Shown piece by piece: positions 8,511 through 17,895 of a stretch of DNA of 64,000 nucleotides (position 1 is its first letter; every line of letters starts with the position of its first letter). The notes beneath the pieces were generated by a model. It saw nothing but the letters and a program-made list of their open reading frames with translations. It was not told the origin of the DNA and made no database searches. The position numbers and the translations under genes are program-made. This DNA is from G963675935 sp963675935 (GTDB lineage Bacteria; Planctomycetota; Planctomycetia; Pirellulales; Thermoguttaceae), in contig OY780964.2 of assembly GCA_963675935.2 (NCBI GenBank), positions 496,001-560,000 on the forward strand, in the 5' to 3' direction.

Positions 8511-8541
8511 ATTTTGCTGAGATGACTTCTTCAGCAGGCTG

Positions 8542-9249
8542 TTACTTCTTCGCGGCGGCGTAACGCTCGGCGGCGAATTTCCAGTTGACCACGTTCCAAA
8601 AACCATCGACGTATTTCGCCCGATCGTTGCGATAATCGATGTAGTAGGCGTGTTCCCAAACGTCGATCGTCAACACCGGCTCGGCGCCGTGTTTCAAAGG
8701 CGTGTCGGCGTTGCCCAGCGGCATGATCTCCAGCTTGCCCTGACTGTCGGCGGCAAGCCACGCCCAGCCGGAGCCAAACAACTTTACGGCCATTTCGGAC
8801 ATCGCCTTGCGAAACGCCTCGAAGCTGCCGAAGTCGTGGCGGATGGCCGCGGCCAGAGCGCCGTCCGGCTCGCCGCCGCCGCCGGGCGTCATGCAGTCCC
8901 AATAGAAACTGTGGTTCCACGCCTGCGCCGCGTTGTTGAACACCGGGCCGGCCGGCGATGACACGACGACCTCGCGAAGCGAAAGTTTCTCTTCCGGCTT
9001 GCCCTCGACCAAGGCGTTGAGGTTCTTGAAATACGCGGCGTGATGCTTGCCGTAGTGATAGGTCAATTGCTCCTCGGAGAGGAACGGCTTCATGGCGGTC
9101 ATGGCGAACGGAAGCGGCGGTTGTTGGAACGGCATCTTGACATCTCCTTTTTTGGTGGTGATGGATGGCTCCGCGGCCGAAAGACGGCCGGCGGCGAAGA
9201 GTCCTGCCCCGGCGGCCAACGATCCGGCGAGAAACTCGCGTCGTCTCAT
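8542..9249 (-). CDS. Superoxide dismutase (Fe/Mn family), Tat-exported
   Basis: A 235-residue Fe/Mn superoxide dismutase, which turns superoxide into oxygen and hydrogen peroxide. The start at 9249 has GAGGG upstream and opens with a twin-arginine signal, MRRREFLAGSLAAGAG, so the enzyme should be exported folded. Metal ligands are visible as His in TYHYGKHHAAYFKNL, His in AQAWNHSFYWDCM, and Asp and His in TIDVWEHAYYIDY. The tail YRNDRAKYVDGFWNVVNW is typical. Most family members are cytoplasmic, so the Tat leader is the unusual point. The choice between iron and manganese cannot be read safely. Confidence 0.93.
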   Translation of the reverse strand: MRRREFLAGSLAAGAGLFAAGRLSAAEPSITTKKGDVKMPFQQPPLPFAMTAMKPFLSEEQLTYHYGKHHAAYFKNLNALVEGKPEEKLSLREVVVSSPAGPVFNNAAQAWNHSFYWDCMTPGGGGEPDGALAAAIRHDFGSFEAFRKAMSEMAVKLFGSGWAWLAADSQGKLEIMPLGNADTPLKHGAEPVLTIDVWEHAYYIDYRNDRAKYVDGFWNVVNWKFAAERYAAAKK

Positions 9250-9377
9250 GGCATTGCCCTCGGTTTTTTGGACCATGTATCGGAACATGCAATTGTACGC
9301 CACAATCGTAGGAATCGACCTATGCCGGGGCAACCCTGCCGCCGTGGGGGTGAATGCCTAGACCGCATTTCTTTCCA

Positions 9378-9461
9378 CCGTTTAGCCGGCGAAAAAAGTT
9401 CGCCGCGTTTTTGGCGGGATTCATTGCCCTTTCGCGGCGAGCAAGCTCGCCGGCTAAACGG
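9378..9461. repeat. Dispersed palindrome, family A
   Basis: Outer arms CCGTTTAGCCGGCG and complement, inner arms GTTCGCCGCG / CGCGGCGAGC. Confidence 0.88.
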
Positions 9462-9588
9462 ACACGCTATCGTCATTTTACGAGAAAATCGGACCAGTCC
9501 CCGGCCGAGCGCTCTTGCCGCGTGGGCTATAATTGCCGAAGATAGGATGTGTCTCCAACATTGAACTCGAATCCAACAGGAAAAGAAC

Positions 9589-10311
9589 ATGGAATACGCC
9601 GAAAATCCCTACCAGTCGCCGCTGTGCTCGTTCGCCGCCCAGGCGGGCGTGGACGAGCGAAGCGATTTCATCACCAAGACGTATCTGCACTTGGCCGGCG
9701 CCATCGGGCTGTTCGTCATCCTGGAAGCGATCCTGCTCAATACGCCCTTTGTTCCCGATCTGGTCGGCCTGATGATTGGCTCGCAAATTAGCTGGCTGGT
9801 CGTGCTGGGCCTGTTCATGGCGGTCAGCTACGTGGCCAACCGTTGGGCTCTGTCGGCGGTGAATCCGGCCATGCAATACGCCGGGCTGGGGCTTTACGTC
9901 GTGGCCGAGGCGGTAATTTTCGCCCCGCTGCTCTATTTCGCCAACCTGCGTGCTCCAGGCGGCGGCGTTATCGTGTCGGCGGGTCTTTCCACCTTGGGGC
10001 TGTTTGCCGTTCTGACGGCGATTGTCTTCCTCACGCGCAAGGATTTTTCGTTCCTGCGAACCGTGTTGATGTTCGGCGGTTTCGCGGCGTTGGGCTTCAT
10101 CGTCGTGGCGATTCTGTGCAACTTCCAAGTGGGACCGATCTTCACCTACGCGATGATCGCCCTGGCCTGCGGCTACATTTTGTACGACACGTCGAATGTG
10201 ATGCTCCATTACCGCATCGGCCAGCACGTGGCGGCGGCCCTGGCGCTATTCGCCTCGGTGGCGTTGCTGTTCTGGTACATCCTGCAATTGTTCCTCTCGC
10301 GGCGCGATTAG
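9589..10311 (+). CDS. BI-1/YccA-like seven-helix membrane protein
   Basis: A 240-residue protein with about seven membrane helices from residue 30 to the end. The conserved tail YAMIALACGYILYDTSNVM is typical of the Bax inhibitor-1/YccA family, where an Asp pair near the end is linked to proton/calcium leak. AGGAAAAGA precedes the ATG. The N-terminus contains ENPYQSP, a motif also seen at the start of the unrelated membrane protein at 39436-39987. Function in bacteria is poorly known, possibly membrane-protein quality control. Confidence 0.85.
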   Translation: MEYAENPYQSPLCSFAAQAGVDERSDFITKTYLHLAGAIGLFVILEAILLNTPFVPDLVGLMIGSQISWLVVLGLFMAVSYVANRWALSAVNPAMQYAGLGLYVVAEAVIFAPLLYFANLRAPGGGVIVSAGLSTLGLFAVLTAIVFLTRKDFSFLRTVLMFGGFAALGFIVVAILCNFQVGPIFTYAMIALACGYILYDTSNVMLHYRIGQHVAAALALFASVALLFWYILQLFLSRRD

Positions 10312-10330
10312 GCACTGACAATTGAGAAAA

Positions 10331-10414
10331 GTAGGGTGGGACAAGCTTTAGCGCGGTCCCACCATGCGTTTTTCCCGGCTTTTGGTGGGACTGCGAGGAC
10401 TTGTCCCACCCTAC
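10331..10414. repeat. Dispersed palindrome, family B
   Basis: GTAGGGTGGGACAAGC...CTTGTCCCACCCTAC, full length. Confidence 0.92.
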
Positions 10415-10537
10415 GCAGATGCGAGGGGCGGTCGGCCCATAAACGTTTACTACGCTGGCATTTGAGGCGCAATTCGGTTAAAATGCGGTGAACCGCTGGA
10501 TTTTCCCACCCTATTCACCCGCCTTTGGAACCAAATC

Positions 10538-11236
10538 GTGAAAAAGTTGCTTTGCGGCGTCTCTTTCTGCCTTTTAGGGCTTGGCCTTGTCGTTTCGGCT
10601 GACGCGGCCGACAACACGCCCCCGCCGGGCTTCACCGCCCTGTTCAACGGCCGAGATTTGACCGGCTGGAAGGGCCTGCTCAAGCCGCCGCTGGACAATC
10701 CGGCCAATCGCGCCAAACTGACGCCCGAACAGGCCGCCGAGGCCCAAAAAGAAGCCGACGACGTGATGCGGAAAGGGTGGAAGGTGGAAGACGGCTCGCT
10801 GGTTTTCAGCGGGCAAGGCCGCAGCCTATGCACCGCCAAGGACTACGGCGATTTCGAGATGTACGTCGATTGGAAGATCAAATCGAACGGCGACAGCGGC
10901 CTCTATCTGCGCGGTTCGCCGCAGGTGCAAATTTGGGATCCCAATTTTTGGAAGATCGGTTCCGGCGGTCTCTACAACAATGAGAAAAACCCTTCCAAAC
11001 CGACGAAAATCGCCGACAAACCCATCGGCCAGTGGAACACTTTCTATATCAAGATGGTCGGCGACCGCGTCACCGTGAAGCTCAACGGCGAACTGGTTGT
11101 CGACAACGTCGTGTTGGAGAACTACTGGGAACGCAACAAGCCGATCTATCCGACCGGCCAGATCGAGCTGCAAAACCACGGCAACACGTTGTGGTTCAAA
11201 AACGTCTACCTCCGCGAGATTCCGCGGAAGAAATAG
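10538..11236 (+). CDS. Secreted DUF1080 protein (3-keto-disaccharide hydrolase family)
   Basis: A 232-residue secreted protein from a GTG start, with signal sequence MKKLLCGVSFCLLGLGLVVSA. The DUF1080 domain fills the rest (FTALFNGRDLTGWKG near the start; GDFEMYVDWKIKSNGDSGLY-like core; the closing GQIELQNHGN then WFKNVYLRE). The family has a concanavalin-like jelly-roll fold, and some members cleave 3-keto-glycosides. It is very common in planctomycetes. The glnE gene starts 34 bases downstream but is functionally unrelated. Confidence 0.9.
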   Translation: MKKLLCGVSFCLLGLGLVVSADAADNTPPPGFTALFNGRDLTGWKGLLKPPLDNPANRAKLTPEQAAEAQKEADDVMRKGWKVEDGSLVFSGQGRSLCTAKDYGDFEMYVDWKIKSNGDSGLYLRGSPQVQIWDPNFWKIGSGGLYNNEKNPSKPTKIADKPIGQWNTFYIKMVGDRVTVKLNGELVVDNVVLENYWERNKPIYPTGQIELQNHGNTLWFKNVYLREIPRKK

Positions 11237-11270
11237 GCGGAAGCCACGGATCGCGGCTTGCCGACGTGCG

Positions 11271-14200
11271 ATGAATATCCCAACCCTTCGCCAATACCTC
11301 GACGACCCTTACGCCGCGGCGACGTGGCTCTGCTCGCTGGGCGTCGTCGATGTGCGCAGGGCGCATGGCAACTTGGTCGGCATGGCCACGGCCGGCGTCA
11401 CGCTCGATCTTCTGGCCGAAATCGCCTCGCAGCTCGAAACGCATCTGCCCGCCTGCGCCGATCCCGACATGGCAATCCACAATTTGGAGCGCTTCGTGCG
11501 TGCCGGCCGCAATCCGCTGTCGGTCGGCACCCTGTTCGAGCGTGACCGCGACGCCATGCCGACGTTGCTGCAAATCTTTTCGACGAGCCAATACCTAAGC
11601 GATCTTTTGGTCGGCGATCCCGAGGGATTCGATCTGTTGCGGCTGACCGAGGGCCAGTCGGTGGCGCGGCAGGCCCTGGTCGATGTGCTTTCCGCCGAGG
11701 TCGCCGCCTTGGAACATGAGCCGGCCGTTTTGCGGGCGCTGCGCCGGTTCAAGCGGCGCGAGACCCTGCGAATCGCCTACGGCGACATCGTTCGCGAACA
11801 GAGTCTGAAGACGGTCACGACGCAAATCTCCTTCCTGGCCGACGCGATTGTCGAGGCGGCCCTGCAAGCGGCCTTGCGAAAGTATCACGCCGCGCGCGGC
11901 ACGCCGCTCGGGCCCGACGGCCGGCCGGCGCGGTTCGTCGTACTGGGCCTCGGCAAACTCGGCGGCCTCGAATTGAACTATTCGAGCGACATCGACCTGA
12001 TCCTTCTCTGCGAGAACGACGGGCGGACCGACGGACCGCGGCCCATCTCGAACATCGAGTTCTTCGATCTCGTCGCCCGCGAACTCATCCGGTTGCTGAC
12101 CGAGCGGACCGAGTTGGGCGGCGTCTATCGGGTCGATATGCGGCTTCGGCCCGAGGGATCGCGCGGGCCGATGGTCATGAGCGTCGATAGCGCGCTGCGC
12201 TACTACGACAATCGCGGCCGGACGTGGGAGCGGCAGGCCTACATCAAGGCTCGGCCCGTGGCCGGCGATCTTTCGCTCGGCGCGGATTTTTTGGCGGCGC
12301 TCGCGCCGTGGATTTATCGCCGCTACTTGAGTCACGCCGACATCAGCGGCATCCGGGCGCTGAAGCGGCGGATCGAGCAGGCGTCGCTCGGGGCCGGCGG
12401 CGCCCGCGACGTGAAGACCGGCCGCGGCGGCATCCGCGACATCGAGTTCGTCATCCAATTTCTTCAATTGCTCAACGGCGGCGACCTGCCCGAGGTGCGA
12501 ACGGGCAACACGCTCGAGGCCCTCGCCCGGTTGGACCGCGTCGGTTGTTTGACGAACCTCGAACGATCGATTCTCGAGGAAAACTACTCGTTTTTGCGGA
12601 AGATCGAGCACCGGCTGCAAATCATGCTCGATTTGCAAACGCATCTTTTGCCGGAAAAGCCCGAGGAACTGCGCAAGTTGGCTCTTCGCATGGGCTACAC
12701 GACCGGCGAGGAGCGGACGGCGCTCGAGGCTTTTTTGGACGATTATCGCGCGAAAACCGAATTGAACCGGAAGATTCTCGACCATCTGCTGCACGACGCC
12801 TTCAGCGACGACCGGCAAACCCGGGCGGAAGTCGATCTGGTGCTCGATCCCGATCCGCCGGAGGAACGGATTGTCGAGGTGTTGGGCCGATATCCGTTCC
12901 GCGACGTGAAGCAGGCCTACCGGAATTTGATGTCGTTGGGCGAGGAGCGCATCCGCTTCCTTTCGACGCGGCGCTGTCGGCACTTCCTGGCGGCCATCGC
13001 GCCGCAGTTGTTGGCGGCCATCGCCGAGACGGCCGACCCCGATTCCACGCTGGTGAATCTCGACCATGTAAGCAATTCGCTCGGCGGCAAGAGCGCGCTC
13101 TGGGAGCTTTTCAGTTTCAACCCGCCCTCGCTGCGGCTCTACGTCGAGCTTTGCGCCTACAGCCCCTATCTGTCGGGCATTTTGACGAGCAATCCCGGCA
13201 TGATCGACGGACTGATGGACAGCCTCGTGCTCGACAAGCTGCCGGCGCGCGAAACGATGATGCAATCGCTCGGCGAGCTTTGCCGCGCGGCCGAGGACAT
13301 CGATCCCATTCTGCACAGTTTCAAGAACGACCAGCAGCTTTGCGTGGGCGTCCGCGACATCTTGGGCAAGGAGGACATCCAGGCCACGACCGGCGCACTG
13401 GCCGACATCGCCGAAACGTGCCTGGCGCAGATCGCCTCGCGGGAATACCGTCGGCTGGTCGAGCGATTCGGCCGGCCCACCATGCCCGAAGGACCGAGGG
13501 CCGGCCGACCGTGCGAAATGGTTGTCCTGGCCCTGGGCAAGTTCGGCGGCCGCGAGATGAACTACCACAGCGACCTCGACATCATTTTTCTTTATGAGGC
13601 CGATGGACAAACCGCGCTCAATCCCGATTCTTCGGCCCGCGAAACCACGAGCAACCAGCATTTTTTCAGCGAACTCGGGCAACGGATCATCAAGTCGCTC
13701 AGCCGGCTCTCCAGCCATGGGCGGCTGTACGAGGTTGACGTGCGGCTTCGTCCGACGGGGCGCAGCGGCGCGCTGGCCACCACGTTCGACGAGTTTTCGC
13801 GTTACTTTTCGTCGGGCGGCGGCCAGCTTTGGGAGCGATTGGCCCTGTGCAAGGCCAGGGTGGTTTACGGCGCGGCGCGGGCCGCGCGCGGGGCGATGGC
13901 GGCCGTGTCGGAATCGGCGTTCGCCCATCGCTGGCGGCGCGAAGACACGGCGGAAGTGCGTCAAATGCGGCGGCGGCTCGAGGAAAGCGCGGCGGCGGCC
14001 GGCGACTTGAAACGCGGCCCCGGCGGAATTGTCGATGTCGAGTTTCTCGTGCAAATGTTGCAACTCCAACACGCGCGGGCCAAAGCGAGCCTTCGCGCGT
14101 CGAATACGCTGGATGCTCTGCGAGCGCTGTACGACGCCGAGCTGCTTTCCGTGAACGACTACGAAACGTTCGACGCGAGCTACCGGCTGTTGCGGACGAT

Positions 14201-14381
14201 CGAAGGGCGTTTGCGGCTGATGAACTCGACGGCCCGCGACCAGTTGCCGCAAGACCCCGTCGAGTTGACGAAGCTGGCCAACTTGCTGCACTATCCGAGC
14301 CGCGACGGGCTGCTGACCGATTTCGAGAACGCGACGCGGCAGATTCGCGGGCGATTCGAGCGGATTTTCGAGGGTGATTGA
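11271..14381 (+). CDS. glnE: Glutamine synthetase adenylyltransferase/deadenylase GlnE
   Basis: A 1036-residue protein with the two-headed GlnE layout. It adds AMP to, and removes AMP from, a tyrosine on glutamine synthetase in response to GlnB/GlnK. Two nucleotidyltransferase cores are visible: LGLGKLGGLELNYSSDIDL near residue 223 (deadenylase half) and LALGKFGGREMNYHSDLDI near residue 752 (adenylylase half). Both carry the G.....DxD metal site. The ATG at 11271 matches the family's N-terminus; a longer in-frame extension upstream overlaps the DUF1080 gene and is rejected. It pairs functionally with amtB, glnK and glnD at 44-49 kb, but is not linked to them, and no glnA is in the window. Confidence 0.95.
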   Translation: MNIPTLRQYLDDPYAAATWLCSLGVVDVRRAHGNLVGMATAGVTLDLLAEIASQLETHLPACADPDMAIHNLERFVRAGRNPLSVGTLFERDRDAMPTLLQIFSTSQYLSDLLVGDPEGFDLLRLTEGQSVARQALVDVLSAEVAALEHEPAVLRALRRFKRRETLRIAYGDIVREQSLKTVTTQISFLADAIVEAALQAALRKYHAARGTPLGPDGRPARFVVLGLGKLGGLELNYSSDIDLILLCENDGRTDGPRPISNIEFFDLVARELIRLLTERTELGGVYRVDMRLRPEGSRGPMVMSVDSALRYYDNRGRTWERQAYIKARPVAGDLSLGADFLAALAPWIYRRYLSHADISGIRALKRRIEQASLGAGGARDVKTGRGGIRDIEFVIQFLQLLNGGDLPEVRTGNTLEALARLDRVGCLTNLERSILEENYSFLRKIEHRLQIMLDLQTHLLPEKPEELRKLALRMGYTTGEERTALEAFLDDYRAKTELNRKILDHLLHDAFSDDRQTRAEVDLVLDPDPPEERIVEVLGRYPFRDVKQAYRNLMSLGEERIRFLSTRRCRHFLAAIAPQLLAAIAETADPDSTLVNLDHVSNSLGGKSALWELFSFNPPSLRLYVELCAYSPYLSGILTSNPGMIDGLMDSLVLDKLPARETMMQSLGELCRAAEDIDPILHSFKNDQQLCVGVRDILGKEDIQATTGALADIAETCLAQIASREYRRLVERFGRPTMPEGPRAGRPCEMVVLALGKFGGREMNYHSDLDIIFLYEADGQTALNPDSSARETTSNQHFFSELGQRIIKSLSRLSSHGRLYEVDVRLRPTGRSGALATTFDEFSRYFSSGGGQLWERLALCKARVVYGAARAARGAMAAVSESAFAHRWRREDTAEVRQMRRRLEESAAAAGDLKRGPGGIVDVEFLVQMLQLQHARAKASLRASNTLDALRALYDAELLSVNDYETFDASYRLLRTIEGRLRLMNSTARDQLPQDPVELTKLANLLHYPSRDGLLTDFENATRQIRGRFERIFEGD

Positions 14382-14439
14382 CAGGGGTTCTGCCCCGCCG
14401 CACAATAAGAGTGGTTTTTCAAAGCGGGAGGAATTTTTC

Positions 14440-15093
14440 ATGGCCACGGTATCTCCGAGCGTCTTTCCGCCCGACTGGACGTTTGCCGACTTCTGGACGC
14501 AACTTGGAGGGATTCCCCCGGAGCGGATACGGATGTTTCCGTCGCCTGGCGCCGCCACCGAAAAGGACGTTCTCGACGTGGAACGACGGACCGGACGACC
14601 ATGCGAACTCATCGACGGTGTGCTGGTGGAGAAGACAATGGGCTACAAAGAATCGCTGATTGCGGCGGAAATCGTTTTCCTTCTGAAGCTTTTTTTGAGA
14701 AAATGCGATCTGGGCGTCGTCCTCGGCGCCGACGGCACGTTGAGAATTCTCCCCCGGCAGGTGCGCGTGCCCGATGTCTGCTTCATCGCCTGGGAACGGT
14801 TTCCCGGCCGGCAACTCCCCGCCGAGCCGATCCCCTCGCTGGTGCCCGACTTGGCCGTCGAGGTGCTTTCCGAAGGCAATACCGAAGCGGAGATGCAACG
14901 GAAGCTGCGCGATTACTTCACCGCCGGCGTACGGCTGGTATGGTATCTCAATCCCCGTACGCGGTCAGCCCGAGCGTACACGGCCGAAGACCGGTTTGTC
15001 GAAGTGCCGGAATGTGGTTCCCTTTCCGGCGGCGACGTTTTGCCTGGCTTCGACCTGCCGTTGGCGGAGTTGTTCGCCAAAGCGGGAGGGTGA
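14440..15093 (+). CDS. Uma2-family (DUF820) putative endonuclease
   Basis: A 217-residue protein; GGGAGG lies upstream of ATG 14440. Uma2 motifs are clear: PDVCFIAWERFPG, LVPDLAVEVLSEGNTEAEM and RKLRDYFTAGVRLVWYLNP. The fold is a PD-(D/E)xK nuclease-like core. The family is hugely expanded in planctomycetes and cyanobacteria, with unknown substrate. It starts 58 bases after glnE. The next genes are a truncated higB-like toxin and a higA-like antitoxin. Confidence 0.9.
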   Translation: MATVSPSVFPPDWTFADFWTQLGGIPPERIRMFPSPGAATEKDVLDVERRTGRPCELIDGVLVEKTMGYKESLIAAEIVFLLKLFLRKCDLGVVLGADGTLRILPRQVRVPDVCFIAWERFPGRQLPAEPIPSLVPDLAVEVLSEGNTEAEMQRKLRDYFTAGVRLVWYLNPRTRSARAYTAEDRFVEVPECGSLSGGDVLPGFDLPLAELFAKAGG

Positions 15094-15154
15094 TCCAATC
15101 TAAAGGCGCCGGACGCTGTTTGCCTTGACACCTTTTCTTTCGGGAGCATTTGCC

Positions 15155-15265
15155 ATGCGTGCGCGAATCCATTTTCTCGCCATCCGCATCAACGATCAAT
15201 GGCGAATTTGTTTTTTGTGGAAAGGCAAGGACGCTTTCAACGTGGAAATCGTGGACTATCACTAG
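15155..15265 (+). pseudogene. Truncated HigB-like toxin (C-terminal remnant)
   Basis: A 36-codon reading frame, too short for a whole toxin. Residues 10-36 read AIRINDQWRICFLWKGKDAF then NVEIVDYH, the C-terminal half of HigB/RelE-type mRNA interferases (normally about 90 residues). Upstream in the same frame, no toxin-like sequence is seen before a TAA at 15101. An intact HigA-type antitoxin begins 28 bases downstream, the usual higBA order. The toxin half is therefore broken, leaving an orphan antitoxin. Confidence 0.75.
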
Positions 15266-15292
15266 AGGCAACCGGCCAGGAGCCGAACTATC

Positions 15293-15610
15293 ATGCGTAA
15301 AACGCTCGATCCGATCACGCCCGGCGAAATTCTGAGCAAGGAGTTTTTGGAGCCGTTGGGCGTTAGCCAAAACAAGTTGGCCCGCGACATCGACGTGCCG
15401 CCGACGCGGGTGAGCGACATCGTCCACGGTCGCCGCGGCATCAGTGCCGATTCCGCATTGCGGCTGGCCGTTTATTTCCGCACGACGCTCGAGTTCTGGC
15501 TCAATCTTCAAACCCGATACGATCTAAAGGTGTCGAAGCGGAAGCTTCTTCCCGAGATCGAGAAAAACGTGCGGCCTCTTCAGGCGACAGCCCCAACGGC
15601 GTCGGTATAG
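15293..15610 (+). CDS. higA: HigA-family antitoxin (XRE helix-turn-helix)
   Basis: A 105-residue DNA-binding protein with AGGAG before ATG 15293. The sequence DPITPGEILSKEFLEPLGVS opens the HigA family signature. The helix-turn-helix is at about residues 25-60 (QNKLARDIDVPPTRVSDIVHG), followed by DSALRLAVYFRTTLEFWLN. HigA normally neutralises HigB and represses the operon. Here the adjacent toxin is only a remnant, so it may survive as a solitary regulator or as protection against related toxins. The C-terminal 20 residues are variable. Confidence 0.9.
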   Translation: MRKTLDPITPGEILSKEFLEPLGVSQNKLARDIDVPPTRVSDIVHGRRGISADSALRLAVYFRTTLEFWLNLQTRYDLKVSKRKLLPEIEKNVRPLQATAPTASV

Positions 15611-15796
15611 CCGGCATCCGATGCCGTTTGCACACCCGACCATTCTCCCGATCACACACCGATTGCATCGCGTCTCGCCCCGGACTATATTGCTAGAGAA
15701 GTCTGCGCGGCGGCGTCCTTGAAAACGACCGCCGTCCAAGGGCTTTCCGTTCCCGCCATTTTTGCCGATTCCCACCCCTTTTGCAGGAGCGAAACG

Positions 15797-16669
15797 ATGC
15801 TGTTCCGTCGTTGCTGGATGTCGTTGGGCGTTTGGTCCGTCTTGGCCGCGGTCGCCGTGGCGGCGCCGATGAAAGCCTTGATCGTCGATGGCCAAAACAA
15901 TCACAACTGGCGGGCCATCACGCCTCCGATCAAGAAGTCGCTGGAAGAGACGGGCCTGTTCACCGTCGATGTGGCCACGACCCCCGGCGAGAAGCAGGAC
16001 ATGAGCATGTTCCATCCCGATTTCGCCAAGTACGACGTCGTGGTGATGAACTACACCGGCGACAAGTGGCCCGAGGCCACGAACAAAGATTTCGAGCGGT
16101 ACGTGGCCAACGGCGGCGGACTGGTGATCGTCCACGCGGCCGACAACGCCTTTCCCCAGTGGAAAGAGTACAACGAGATGATCGGGCTGGGCGGCTGGGG
16201 CGAACGGAACGAGAAATCCGGCCCCTACGTTTACTACAAGGACGGCAAGCTCGTGCGCGACACATCACCCGGCCCCGGCGGCCACCACGGCAATCAACTG
16301 CCCATCACAATCACCATTCGCGACGGGGAACATCCCATCACCAAGGGGTTGCCGACGAAGTTCACGCATTCGCCCGACGAGTTGTACGCCAAGCTTCGCG
16401 GTCCGGCGAAGAACATGACGATTCTTGCCACGGCCTACTCCGATCCTCCGCGCGGCGGAACCCTTCGCGACGAGCCGATTCTGATGGTGATCGACTATGG
16501 CAAAGGCCGCGTGTTCCACACCGTGCTGGGCCACGATGGACAGCAGTGCAAATCGGTTGCGTTCATCGTCACGCTTCAACGTGGGACGGAATGGGCCGCG
16601 ACGGGCAAGGTGACGCAAAAAGTGCCCGATGATTTTCCCGCCGACGATCAGCCGAAGACGCGGCCGTAA
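15797..16669 (+). CDS. Secreted ThuA-domain protein (trehalose-utilisation-like)
   Basis: A 290-residue protein with AGGAG upstream of ATG 15797, and a signal sequence up to about residue 22. The ThuA domain has a class I glutamine-amidotransferase-like fold: ALIVDGQNNHNW, YDVVVMNYTGDKW, GGGLVIVHAADNAF, KGRVFHTVLGHDG. ThuA domains are linked to trehalose and related sugars, but the biochemical role is unproven. A second ThuA protein follows 118 bases on, after a short GTTCCCACG hairpin. Confidence 0.88.
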   Translation: MLFRRCWMSLGVWSVLAAVAVAAPMKALIVDGQNNHNWRAITPPIKKSLEETGLFTVDVATTPGEKQDMSMFHPDFAKYDVVVMNYTGDKWPEATNKDFERYVANGGGLVIVHAADNAFPQWKEYNEMIGLGGWGERNEKSGPYVYYKDGKLVRDTSPGPGGHHGNQLPITITIRDGEHPITKGLPTKFTHSPDELYAKLRGPAKNMTILATAYSDPPRGGTLRDEPILMVIDYGKGRVFHTVLGHDGQQCKSVAFIVTLQRGTEWAATGKVTQKVPDDFPADDQPKTRP

Positions 16670-16681
16670 TAAAACCGTCTT

Positions 16682-16704
16682 GTTCCCACGCTCTGCGTGG
16701 GAAC
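16682..16704. repeat. Short GTTCCCACG/CGTGGGAAC hairpin (family H)
   Basis: Perfect arms GTTCCCACG and CGTGGGAAC around CTCTG. More copies occur at 52716-52738 and 52828-52850; broken ones are near 25636 and 61530. Confidence 0.8.
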
Positions 16705-16786
16705 GAGAATATACTCCCGCAATACCGCGACCACTGGTCGCGGCTTTACACACAAGCGTCTGGTCGCGGCTTTACAACACATTGTC

Positions 16787-17806
16787 ATGAACACATTCGC
16801 GTTCCGTTTGTGTCTTTTTGTGGGAGTTGCCCTGCTCGCCGCGATGGCTCGCGGCGCGGAGCCGTGGGTCGTCTACGACGGCTTCGACGGACCCGGACGC
16901 GGAAAACACATCGTCCTGATTTCCGGCGACGAGGAATATCGTTCGGAGGAGATGCTGCCGCAACTGGGGAAAATTCTCGCCCGGCGTCACGGCTTCAAAT
17001 GTACCGTGCTGTTCGCCGTCGATCCGGCCACCGGCGTGATCGATCCGACCAACCAGAAAAACATCCCCGGTCTGGAATCCTTGAAGACGGCCGACCTGAT
17101 GATCGTCTTCACGCGGTTCCGCGATTTGCCCGACGCCCAGATGCGGCACATTGCCGAGTACGTCGAGTCGGGCCGGCCGATCTTGGGCATTCGGACGGCC
17201 ACCCATGCGTTCAACATTCCCGTCGGGAAAACCTACTCGCGATACAGTTTCAACAGCCGGGAGTGGGACGGCGGTTTCGGGCGGCAAGTGCTCGGCGAAA
17301 CTTGGATCAATCACCACGGCTCGCACGGCCAGGAAAGCACGCGGGGCGTCGTCGCTCCCGGCGCCGAGAACAGCCCGATCGTCCGCGGCTGCGACGACAT
17401 CTGGGGCTTGACCGACGTCTACCAGGTGCGATTGCCGCTGCCGGGCGACAGCCGGCCGTTGATTTTGGGGCAAGTTCTTGCGGGCATGGCGCCGACCGAC
17501 AAACCGGTGGCCGACGCGAAGAACAACCCGAAGATGCCCATCGCGTGGACCAAGACTTACCAAGGCGCCAAGGACCAAACGGGCCGGGTGTTTACGACCA
17601 CGATGGGGTGCGGCACCGATTTATTGAGCGAGGGATTTCGCCGGCTGCTGGTCAACGCGGTTTATTGGTGCGTGGGAATGGACGACAAAATCCCCCAGCG
17701 GGCTGACGTTGCGTTGGTCGGCCTCTATAAGCCCTCGCCGTTCGGGTTCTACAACCGAGCGAAGTCGAAGAGCGTCCGGCCGGCGGATCACGCCATGAAG
17801 GAATAA
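16787..17806 (+). CDS. Secreted ThuA-domain protein (second copy)
   Basis: A 339-residue protein beginning MNTFAFRLCLFVGVALLAAM, a signal sequence. The body carries a ThuA-like fold with HIVLISGDEEYRSEEMLPQL, a common variant in planctomycetes, and GRPILGIRTATHAF at the elbow position. The later part includes WINHHGSHGQEST and TTTMGCGTDLLSEGFRRLLV. It probably works in the cell envelope on a sugar-derived substrate (inferred from family). The spacer before it has two direct copies of TGGTCGCGGCTTTACA. Confidence 0.85.
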   Translation: MNTFAFRLCLFVGVALLAAMARGAEPWVVYDGFDGPGRGKHIVLISGDEEYRSEEMLPQLGKILARRHGFKCTVLFAVDPATGVIDPTNQKNIPGLESLKTADLMIVFTRFRDLPDAQMRHIAEYVESGRPILGIRTATHAFNIPVGKTYSRYSFNSREWDGGFGRQVLGETWINHHGSHGQESTRGVVAPGAENSPIVRGCDDIWGLTDVYQVRLPLPGDSRPLILGQVLAGMAPTDKPVADAKNNPKMPIAWTKTYQGAKDQTGRVFTTTMGCGTDLLSEGFRRLLVNAVYWCVGMDDKIPQRADVALVGLYKPSPFGFYNRAKSKSVRPADHAMKE

Positions 17807-17895
17807 GGGGGGCTGGACGCCTCGGATTATTTCGCAAAAATGGTTGGTGTCGTTTCGAGAGTTTCATCAACCATCCACCGAGGAGACGCGCGGCC

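Noticed and set aside
11595..14612. A 1005-codon open frame opposite glnE
   Set aside because: It is a mirror of glnE caused by high GC and codon bias; the protein has no domain-like pattern, while glnE has both catalytic motifs.
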